Source: Galbitalea sp036266835
Lineage (GTDB): Bacteria > Actinomycetota > Actinomycetes > Actinomycetales > Microbacteriaceae
Assembly (NCBI GenBank): GCA_036266835.1
Contig: DATAXD010000036.1
Location: 5,020-69,019 of the forward strand
Direction of reading: 5' to 3'
DNA length: 64,000 nt
In this document: piece after piece, positions 50,026 through 60,800 of the stretch
Layout of the letters: every line of letters begins with the position of its first letter
Numbering within the stretch: the first letter of the stretch is position 1
Translations under genes and position numbers: made by a program
The notes under the pieces: generated by a model
Told to the model about the DNA's origin: nothing
Databases searched by the model: none
Seen by the model: the letters and a program-made list of their open reading frames with translations, nothing else

Positions 50026-51528
50026 TTAGCGACCGCGGCGCCGACCGTTGCTGGACTGGCTCATGCCCACCAGCCCTCCGACACGGAGACCGCCGGTGCG
50101 CTGTCCGCCAGTTCGCTGCCCACCAGAGCTCTGCCCGCCAGAGCTCTGACCGCCCGAGCGCTGGGCCCCGGATGACTTCGCAGGACGATCGGTCCGGGAT
50201 TGCTGGCCGTCGCGCGGCTGCGAACCACGACCGGCTCCCTGGCCCCGAGAATCTCGGTTCGCACGCTTTCGCTGCGCGTTCGCGCCCTGCGAACGACCAC
50301 CCTGTGAGGTTCCGCGAGCCGGCTTCGCCTCGCGCGGAGCCGGCTTCACGTAGTCAGCGATTTCGCCGACGAGAGCAGTGACTGTTGCTGAGGAGGCGTC
50401 CACCTGCTCGGGCGCGACCGAAATCCCGGCCTTGCGCAGTAGCGCTGCGGTGTCCTTGCGCTGCTCGGGAAGCACGAGCGTGACCACATCGCCCTCGGCC
50501 CCGGCGCGAGCCGTGCGGCCGGAGCGGTGGAGGTACGCCTTGTGCTCCGCCGGCGGGTCGACGTGAACAACGAGTTCGATGTCATCGACGTGAACACCGC
50601 GAGCGGCGACATCGGTCGCGACGAGAACTCGCACGTCGCCCGCGGCGAACGCGGCGAGGTTGCGATCGCGCTGCACCTGCGACAGGTTGCCGTGCAAGTC
50701 GACCGACGGAATTCCGGCATCCGTCAGTTGGCGGGCAAGCTTCTTCGCGTGGTGCTTGGTACGCATGAACAGGAGGCGGCGCCCGGTTCCGGATGCCAGG
50801 CGCTCGACGAGCGCACGCTTGGCGTCGACTCCGGATACCTCGAACACGTGATGAGTCATCGCGGCGACCGGGGAGTTTGCCTCGTCGACCGAGTGCATCA
50901 CCTCGTTGCTGAGGTATCGGCGCACCAGCTTGTCGACGCCGTTGTCCAGCGTCGCGCTGAACAGCATCCGCTGTCCGCCGCGCGGAGTCTTATCCATGAT
51001 GCGAGTGACGACCGGCAGGAACCCGAGATCCGCCATGTGGTCGGCCTCATCCAGAACGGAGATCTCCACGGCATCGAGGGACACAAATCCCTGGTGCATG
51101 AGGTCTTCGAGGCGTCCCGGGCAGGCAACGACGATGTCGACCCCAGCCTTGAGGGCGGCGACCTGGCGTTGCTGTGAGACCCCGCCATAGATGGTGGTCG
51201 ACTTCAGGCCGTACACGTCAGCGAGCGGCTGGATGGCGACCGCGATCTGCGTCGCGAGCTCGCGCGTCGGCGCAAGCACCAGGGCGAGCGGGCGGCCGGC
51301 ACGCCGATTGCCTCCGGCCAGCTCGCCGCCGAGGCGAGCAACGAGGGGGATGCCGAAGGCCAGGGTCTTGCCGGAGCCGGTCTTGCCCCGGCCGAGCACG
51401 TCGCGCCCGGCGAGAGTGTCCGGCAGTGTGTCGAGCTGGATGGGGAATGGTTCAGTAATTCCCGCCGCAGTAAGTGCTGCGACGAGTGGTGCGGGCACGC
51501 CGAGCGCGCCAAAGGACGGTGAAGTCAA
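50026..51528 (-). CDS. DEAD-box RNA helicase
   Basis: 500 residues. Q motif (ITEPFPIQLDTLPDTLAG), motif I GKTGSGKTLAFGIPL, DEAD in ISVLDEADHMADLG, SAT in LFSATLDNG, and motif VI HRSGRTARAGAEG are all intact. From about residue 385 the tail is basic and low-complexity, with GGQSSGGQSSGGQRTGG-type repeats, probably RNA-binding and disordered. Such RhlE/CsdA-like helicases remodel ribosomal or cold-stress RNAs. Confidence 0.93.
   Translation of the reverse strand: MTSPSFGALGVPAPLVAALTAAGITEPFPIQLDTLPDTLAGRDVLGRGKTGSGKTLAFGIPLVARLGGELAGGNRRAGRPLALVLAPTRELATQIAVAIQPLADVYGLKSTTIYGGVSQQRQVAALKAGVDIVVACPGRLEDLMHQGFVSLDAVEISVLDEADHMADLGFLPVVTRIMDKTPRGGQRMLFSATLDNGVDKLVRRYLSNEVMHSVDEANSPVAAMTHHVFEVSGVDAKRALVERLASGTGRRLLFMRTKHHAKKLARQLTDAGIPSVDLHGNLSQVQRDRNLAAFAAGDVRVLVATDVAARGVHVDDIELVVHVDPPAEHKAYLHRSGRTARAGAEGDVVTLVLPEQRKDTAALLRKAGISVAPEQVDASSATVTALVGEIADYVKPAPREAKPARGTSQGGRSQGANAQRKRANRDSRGQGAGRGSQPRDGQQSRTDRPAKSSGAQRSGGQSSGGQSSGGQRTGGQRTGGLRVGGLVGMSQSSNGRRRGR
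50085..50165. repeat. Tandem microrepeats in the DEAD-box helicase tail
   Basis: The DNA word CCGCCAGAGCTCTG and variants occur in tandem, encoding SGGQ/TGGQ units in the C-terminal tail. Likely slippage-prone coding repeat. Confidence 0.6.
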
Positions 51529-51859
51529 AGTAATGATTCATTTCTTGTGAATGCATCGGCAATTGCCGAATAGATGGCGAGTGCGGCGATGGCCGCAAAC
51601 GTTCGCCGTGGAAAGCTTGCTAAAAAGCAGAGGTCGTTCAACGACGCAGGGATCCAGTGAACGGATCCGCATGTAGCCACAACCCTAGCAGACGCGTTCG
51701 GGTGGAAGCCCGGCACCCCCCGTTCGCGTGCTCCCCAGACTGGGACTTCGGCGCCACGCACGACCGGACGTAGTGTCGCAACTGGCACACCCGAGGCCAC
51801 TTCCTCTTTATCGTTTGCGTTGCGTTTCCCGGGGTGCGGACTTGTTAAGGGAGCAACAA

Positions 51860-54800
51860 GTGCACTTCAATTTCCTGCGCGCGCGCTCGCGACGCCGGCT
51901 AACCGGCGGTCGAATCAAAGGCATTGTCGCCGGAGTTGCGTCCCTGCTGCTGCTCAGCAGCGTCCTCGCCCCAGCTGCGCTTGCGGATGACCCGCCCGAG
52001 GTGCCGGTCATCCACCTCGACGAGTCGGTCTCGCCGGCACCCCCGACCGCATTGCATCCCGGCGATGTCGCCACCTTTACTTACAACGTCGAATGCTCGT
52101 CGTTGACAACAGAGTGCGATAACTTCTCGGTCACCGACACGATCCCCACTCCGCTGGTCCTCGGTTCGGTGTCGTCGCCGGGCGGAGTGCACTCCACCAT
52201 CAGCACGTCCGGCAACACGTTCACCGTCAACATCATCCAGCCCCTTGAAGACGGTCAGAATGGCCTGGATGCCGGTGAGCAGGCCGGCTTCACTGTGACC
52301 GCGTCGGTGCCAACCACGGTGTCCGCCAGCTACAACGGGCAGACGGTCGCCAATCCGTCTACTGCGACGGCATCGAACGTCCCGACTCCTGCCACCGCGA
52401 CCGCGAGTGTGCTCCTGGCTGTTCCCACCACGCTTGCCGCATCCGTTTCAAAGAACTATTCGCCGGCGACGCTGAACAGCACGCCGAATCTCACCACCAC
52501 CGCGGCGCTCGTCGTCTCGAATACCTCCAACATCGGCGTCTCGACCCTCACGGTCCAGGACCCGGCCAACGTCGCCGTCTCGCCGAGTCCGTTCCTCTAC
52601 GACGCGATAACCGGGCTCACTCTGCCGACCTGGCCGGGTGGCGCCAACCGCGTCGAGGTCGACTGGTACGACGGCACGGCCTGGCACAACGGCACCTTCG
52701 CGGCGGCGATCGCGCTGCCGACCGGCGTGGATGCGTCCACGATCCTGGGCTTGCGGTTTACCTTCGAGAAGACCTCCGGCACCATCGCGGCGGGGGCGGC
52801 AGGCACCATCGACATCGCGACCGCTCTGCGGAGCAACGTCACCACCATCTCCTCGAATACGACCGTGCAAAATGCCGCGTCGGCATTCGTGACCCTGTCC
52901 GGAGCCAATTCGACGACGGTCCAGTCGACCGCCAACCTCACCATCGATCACGTGGTCGTCGATCCAATCGCGACGAAGACGTACGCCAACTCGAGCATCG
53001 TCGGTGGCCAGAGTGACGAGGCGACCGTCGGCGGCCAGAACGGCGGCAACTACACGCTCAGCAAGATGGTGGTCAACGAACCCGCATCCGGGTACCCGGA
53101 CCTCGCCGCTCAGGGACTGACGTTCTCCAGCTGGGACGACGCGAACGTCGAATGGCCGGTCGGGGCGACCGGGGCCACCATCCAATACCTGTTCGCCGGA
53201 TGTCTGCCGGGGCTCGGAACCGCCCAGACGATGACAAAGGGGTCGCCGATACCGGCGCCGAACCCGATCACCTGCGCCGATCCGTCCGTACTCCAAACCG
53301 TCGTGGGGTTCACCGTCACCTTCACGGGCACGATGCTCACCGGGCAGTACACGTCACTTCCGTTCTTCATCGGCACGCCTGCGGTTCCTGCGGATACGAC
53401 CGAGACGAACACGATTTCGTACGATGTCACGACCATCGACGGGCAGACCGTCGAGGCGCTCGCATCCGCCCAACTGACGCTTCGCACCGCCAGAATCAAC
53501 ACGACGGTGTCGAAGACGGCAACCCCGAGCAGCATCTACGCGACCACGGGCGCGTACACCGTGCTCTCGCTCCCCGCGCAAGTCGCGGCGCAGCCCACGT
53601 CGCCGAGCGACACGGGCGGGTCGACGATCGGGGCGGACAGCCTCACGGTGCAGGACACCGCGAACCCGGCCACGGATCCGTTCTGGAATGACTTCAATCC
53701 CGCTGCCATCGTGGAGACGGATGTCCCGTCGAACACGACCCTGACCGTGAACTACTGGAATGCAACCGACCTGGCCTGGGAGCCGCTCGCCCCGGCGACC
53801 ACCGGCGTCACCGGACCGCAGTCGCTCACCTACGTGCTGACCAACGCACAAGAGCAGAACGCGGACGGCCTCCAGTTCGTATACACCCCGACGTCCGGCA
53901 CTCTGCCGCCCGGATTCAGCGTGCAGCCCAATATCAAGGCCGTGCTTCGCGCGGACCTGAGGAACGACCCCTCGACCCCGCCGAACGCGACGACCTCCGA
54001 GGTCGACGTTCCCAACTCGGTCGAGTCGATTGCCACCAGCGGGTCTGCGGTCATCTCACCGGTGACCGCCACGGCGTCGGCCACGGTGAAGTTGCTTCCG
54101 ACGACGGGCGGTCCCGGCGTCACCCTGATCTCGAAGGCCTGGGCAACCGATCCGGTCACCAACCTGAAAACGGTCGATGCCCGGTCGAGTGAGGATCGCA
54201 CCGCAGTCGTTCACTGGGGTACGGGGTCGCAGGAGTTCAATTCGGTGGTCGTTACGGACGACGGAGGCGATCCGACGCTGGGCAATGTTTCGGCGAGCGT
54301 CTTCGATGCGTTCAACCTGGTGAGCATTCCGGCAATCACCTCGTCGATCGATCCGCTGTTGACCTACGACGAGATCTCGAGCGTGCAGCTGTACATCCCG
54401 GGAACGGGCTGGGTGGATGAGGCGGATGACCCGTGCCGCAGCGGCGGCTGCGACGGCAGTTTCCCCGGCTACACCCTGAGCGCTACCGAATCGGCCAACG
54501 CGACCGGGGTGAGCTTCACCTACATCGAAAGCCCGACGCGCGGCCTCCGCGCCGGCTCGAACCCCTACGCTCCGTCGGTGGGCTCCGGCGTCGCGGTCAG
54601 CACCGACCTGTCACGGGGCATCGACCTGGTTTTCCAGATCCGCAACAACAAGCGCTCGAACGGTGCCGCCGTCCTCGGCAGCAGTTCGACGACCACCTAC
54701 AACGCCGTCGATGCCGGACTGGTTTCCAACTCGGCCGAGTTCGACGGCTACGACGGCACGCCGACGCCCGTCGCGACCGGCCGCGCGTCCGACACCATCC

Positions 54801-57800
54801 AGATTCTCGACCAGCCCGTGGATGTCACCGCAGCCAAGAGCTGGCTCGATGGCCCGCTGGGCGTGCCTCCGGTGGGAACACCCCAGCAGTTCTACCCGAC
54901 GGCGTACCTGAACTTCTCCGGGAAGAACGTCTCCGTTGAGAGCGTCGATCAGCTAGCTGTCTCCGATCCGACCGAGGGTGATGACCCGTTCGACGATGTG
55001 AACCTGACCAAGATCGACTCGATCTCGATCCCTGCCGGTTCCACGTCTGGGCAGGGCACCGTCGTGCTCGCGCCCTCGAACACGTCGTACACGATCGCGC
55101 AGGCGCTCGCGCTCACGGCGACCGACCTGGCCGACGTGACCGGTATCACGGTCACGTTCACCGGCTCGATTGCACTGAACGCCACGACAGCGGTGCAGGT
55201 GGACACTCAGCTGCGCGCGACTATTCGCGGTACCAGCAATCCGGTGCTGCCCGTCGGCGACTCGACAATGACCATCCACAACACCACGACGGCCAGCATC
55301 ACCGACCCGGAGGTCGGAGTCCAGACCGCTCACTCCGGCAACCCGACGAACGTCGTTTCAGCGGACGCCACGGCGACCATGGATGTCGATGCCTACAGCT
55401 ACGGTGTTGCAGCGACCAAGCAGATCGCTGCCGATACCACCTCCGGCGGCACACCCGCAATCCAGTACGACGGCAGCTCCTCGAACGCGACCGTGAAGCT
55501 CAGCGGGCAGCCCATCGGTAACGTTCCTACGACCCGCATGGTCATCGAGGACTCGAGCCCGACATTCTTCAACGCCTACAACTTCAATGGATTCGGCAGC
55601 CTCGCCTTCGCGACGCCAATCAACCGTGTCGAAGTCGACGTGCTCGTGGGAATTACCTATGACACCAGTGGGGGCACGATCACGCCGCTGTGCAATGGAA
55701 TCGCCGATCTGACCGACTGCTGGTACGACGGAACAGCGGGCGCCACCCTCGCTCTACCCGCAGTAACTCCTGCGGGACCGCTGCCCTCGGGTACGACGAC
55801 CGCTGACATCCGCGGTATCCGCTTCACGTTCACCAAGAGCGATTATTCGAACTGGGAGCGCCCGCACAACCCGCTGCAGAACGTCTCGTTCACCGTGACG
55901 CGTCGCACTGACCTGGTTTCGTCGCCGACCACGCCGGTTGGCTCGGATCTTTACACGAACACGACTCCGGCGCCGGGAGAAACCGAGGCCGGGGTCTACA
56001 CAAACACCGCCGAGGTTACCGTCGCAGCGGCGACCGGCCCCGCCGACACGAACCCGGTGTGGAGCGCGACGCAGGATGTCACGGCCCAGATCGAGTACCA
56101 CCACCTCCCCGCAGTCGTGAAGATCGTGAAAACACCGGCGGGTGACTGGCCGCTCGGTGAGGACATCCCGTACTCGATCGCCGTGACCAACACGGGCGCG
56201 GGACACGACAAGATCCTGTCTGGCGTCGTCGTCACCGACACGCTGCCGGGCGACGCGAGCGGGCCGTATCTGGTCGTCCCTAACGACCCGGACACCGGAT
56301 TGCCGGAAGCCACGTCGACCGCCTTCACCTACACGATGACGGATGGCGCGACCAGCGAGCCTGCTCCGACCGTAAGCGACAACGAGGTCATCAACAGTGA
56401 CGGTACCGAGACAGTCACCTTCGGCCTCACCGGCGCACAGACGCTTCCGCTCGGCTGGACGCTCACCATCTCGACGACCCTCGACTTCCGTCAGGGGCTC
56501 GCCGCCTTCACGCCGGTGCTCAACGCGGCGACCGTCACCAGCAACCAGCCCTTCGACACCTGTGACTATTACACGAACGGTTCCGAGACGCTCCCCGAGC
56601 TTTCGGATGTCAGCTCCTGCACCTCACAGACCACGACCTACCCGCAGCCGTCGGCGCCGCTCACGATCGTCAAGGGTGTTCGAGGCGACGGCGCAGGCCC
56701 CCTTGACTCAAGCGGTGACCCGATCATCGATACGTCGACTGGCGATCCTTACGACGACCTCGGCGTCATCAAGACGGACACCGCGAGCCTCAACGACTGC
56801 TCGACGACCAACCCGGCTCTGCAGGTTGACGGACACGGTTACTACACCTATCCGTGTGTCCCGATTACGCGACCCGGCGGCGACGAGCAGTGGGCAAACC
56901 AGTTCACCAACGGTGGAAACATCGACCTGGCCGAGATCGTCGCGATCGACGTCTTGCCGAGACAAGGCGACACGGGCGTTATTCTTGGCTCCGCGCGCGG
57001 CTCCAAGTGGACCCCGACACTGATCAGCTACCCGGCAATCGACGACCTGCCGTCTGGCGCGTCCTACCAGGTGCTGTACACGGCGTCGACGAGTGTCGCC
57101 AGCGCGCGCTGCAACGGCGCGGACATCCAGAACACCATGGGCATGACGCCGACGAGCGACCCGGCGATGCTCACCGCCTACCAGCCGTGCCTCAACAACA
57201 CGGGCCAGCCGGATGACCTGCCGAACCGCGTCTGGACGACCCTCCCGACCAGCGCCGTCGCTGCTGGACTTTCGGATTCCGACTACGCGAAGCTCCTCGC
57301 GAGCGTCGTTGCGCTGAAGTTCGTGGTGTCGATGGGTGATGGCCTCGCACCGGGTGGGGCGATCGACATCACCTACGAAACCCAGACCGCGAACAACATC
57401 GACCTTGCCGAGTCAACCGCGAATCTTGCCAACGACTCGATCGCGTACAACTCGATCGCCGGCGCCGCCATCGGCAGCGACCCGGAAGAGCTTCCGTACC
57501 CGTTCGTGTCGGAGCCCCGCAAGGTCGGGGTTGCCCTGGCGACCGGTGGCATCGACCTGGCCAAGATCGACTCCGGCTCGGCGGCCTCGGTTGTCAAGGC
57601 GCCATCCAACGACTTCACGGTCACCTGCAAGTCGAACGGTGTGCCGGTCGAACTGTTCGACAGCAGCGGGAACGCGCGCAACCCGTTCGTCGTGACCCCT
57701 GGTTCGACGCTCCTCGTCCAGGGAATTCCGCTGTACTCGGTGTGCACGGTCGCCGAGGCCGCCGCGTACGGCGAGACTGTGGAGACGGTGAGCCCGACGA

Positions 57801-60800
57801 CGCCAATCGTCGCCGAGGCACCGCACACGGTGTCGACCGAAACCGTCTACAACCCCCATCCGGCCTTCGATGACGAGGGTGGAAGTTATCGGCCCGCGAT
57901 CCAGCAGACCACGATCACGAACGAGTACGACGAGAGCGACTTCACCGTCACGAAGACCATCGACAACGGTGGAGCCTTGGACGCCAGCGGAAACGCCGTC
58001 AGCTACAAATCGCCGTCCTTCAGTGCATCCTGCACGTTCAACAACGGTGCCTCGACCATCACCACCCTGGGGACAACCAATTTCACGCTAGCCAGCGGCG
58101 GCTCCAAGAGTTTTTCGTCGATTCCCGCAGGTTCGGTGTGCACGGTCAAGGAGACCAATACCCAGGGCGCCGCAACCGACACGTACGTCCTGACGTCCAA
58201 TGGAACGCCCCAGCCGTCGGCGTCCGGACCAACGGCAACGTTCACGGTCGCGGCCAACACGGGCGGACCGACACCGACCAACACCGCCGCATTCACGAAT
58301 ACCTACACGACCGGCTCGCTCGAGGTCGACAAGGCGCTCGCCGGGGATGCCACCTGGTACACCGGACGCACGTTCAGCTTCACCGCGACGTGTACCAACT
58401 CGCACACCACGCTCGCGACGCCATACAGCACCACCTTCAGTCTGAGTTCACCGTCCCCGCTGTCGAAGACGATCAGTAACCTGCCGACGGGGTCGGTCTG
58501 CACGATCGTCGAAACCGGCGCAGCCGGAGCGACCACCACCGTGGTCTCCGGCACGGCGACGATCGGCAACGGCACGACGCCCAAGGTGACTGTGACCAAT
58601 ACTTACAGTGACGCGACCCTGACGGTAACGAAACAGATCAACTCGAGCGCCGTCGACCAGAGCAACAACCCCGCCCTTGAGAACTACTCGTTCCCGATGT
58701 CGGTGGCGTGCACGTTCCAGAGCGCTCCGGTCGTCGGCACCGGATTCTCTGGAACCGTGATGACCTTCACGCTGCAGCACGGCGCATCCGAGGTCATCAC
58801 CGGGCTTCCGGCTGGCGCGTCCTGCACCGTGACCGAGACCAACACGGAGGGCGCGGATTCGACGAGCGTCGCCGTGCAGAGCACGTCCGGATCGTCGTCG
58901 GCCACTGGAACCTCCGGCACGCTCACGCTCGGCAAGGATGGCTCCGCGACCGCGAACACGGCCGTGATCACCAACAACTACGGGGTCACCAGCTTCACGG
59001 TGACCAAGGCACTGGCCGGCGGCGGAGCCGCTCAGTTCGCGGCATCCTCTTTCACCCTGCAGCTGACCTGCTCAGCTCCGGGCATCCCGGTCTCCTATGA
59101 CGGCGACATCACGCTGCCCACGGCCGGTGGCGCGTGGTTCAAGACCATCAGTAATCTCGCCGAGAACTCGGTGTGCTCCGTCGTTGAACTCGGCAGCCGC
59201 AGCACCACGGGCGCGGACACGCAAAGCTATCTCGACTCCGACGGCGGGACCACGGGTCTCGGTGTGCTGGCAACCGTCGCTCAGCCGGGCACTGTGACGG
59301 TAACGAACTGGTATCTCACCGGATCAATTTCCGTCACCAAGACGGTTGCCGGAGACGGCGCTGCGGAATTCGGCAACGGCGCAGGACAGTTCCAATTCGA
59401 GCTGGACTGCACTCGCACGAACGTGAGCGGGGTTCTCACCGATGTGACCATTCCCGGAATGGGAACCCGTAGCGTAACGGCGGGCGATGTGGTCACGTTC
59501 AACCAGATCCCCAGCGGTTCGAGCTGCACGCTCCAGGAGACCAACTCTGGCGGGGCGACATCGACGGCCGTTCTCGATTCGTCCGACTTCCAGGTCAGCG
59601 GGGATGCGACCGCGCCGTTCGCGATCCCTGGCGTGGTCACCGTCGATACTAGCTCCTTGACCGATGACCAGGCTCAGCCGTCGTACACGATCCAGAACAC
59701 TTTCACGGAGGTGTCGCTGTCTGTCACCAAGCTGGTCGACAGCGCCGCAGTCGACCAGTCGGGAGCGGCCGTCTCCTACGGGCCGTTCCCCGTTTCAGTT
59801 GATTGCGAGTTCCTCGGCGAGGCCGTGTATGCGACCGACTATTCGGCATCGGATCCGATGCAGAAGGATCTGACCGAAGGCGAAACGTGGTCCCTGGCGG
59901 GACTCGTGCCCGGCACTTCCTGTGACGTCGACGAAACCGACGGCAAGTCCGCTACGGACACGACGATCGGCGTCATCACCGGCAGCGATCCGGAGGTCAC
60001 CACCACCGGTGCCACGGTGACCGGCATCATCCTTCAGCCCGCCGTGGGCATTGGCGCGGCGAACTCGGCGACGATCACCAACAGCTACGCCAGCGGCACG
60101 ATTACGCTGACCAAGCTGGTGACCGGAGCCGGAGCATCCGACTGGGGCAATGGACCGTTCTCGATAAACGTGACTTGCGTTCTGACGGATGGCAGTGGTT
60201 CGCGCACCGTCTGGAACAAGACCTACTCGATCTCCCGCGGTGACCCCACTATCGAACTCGATCACGTCGCCAGCGGCGCGGACTGCACGGCGACCGAGCT
60301 GAAGACCGGAGGCGCAACCTCGACCACCATCGCGCTGGACGGCGCGGGCGGTTCGCTGGAAACCGCCGCGGACTTCACGAGCCCATCGGATGGCGACACC
60401 TACGCAGTCGTCGTTACGAACGAGTTCGACGAGACCGAAGTTGATGTCACCAAGAACCGCGACGGCGCTGGCTCCGCCTTGTACGGAAACGGACCGTTCG
60501 AGGTCACCCTGGTGTGCACCGTCGACATCGACGGCGTGACGACAAGCGTCGCCATTCCCGGCGGTGCGACTCGAAGCCTCGATGCTGACGACATCTACCA
60601 GGCCAGGTACTCGGGTCTTCCGGCCGGTTCCTACTGCACGCCAACCGAAACGAAGACCGGCGGCGCAACCTCTACGGTGATTTCGCCGGCCAATTTCACC
60701 ACCGCAACGAGTGCCGCAACCGCTGTCGACATCACGAACACGTTCGGCGTTGGCACGATCTCGGTGTCGAAGACCATCCTTGGAGCCGGAAGTGAGCTCT

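Noticed and set aside
52448..53296. 282-codon minus-strand frame inside the giant surface-protein gene
   Set aside because: Arg/Gly/Asp-rich antisense shadow of a Thr/Ala/Asp-rich coding region.
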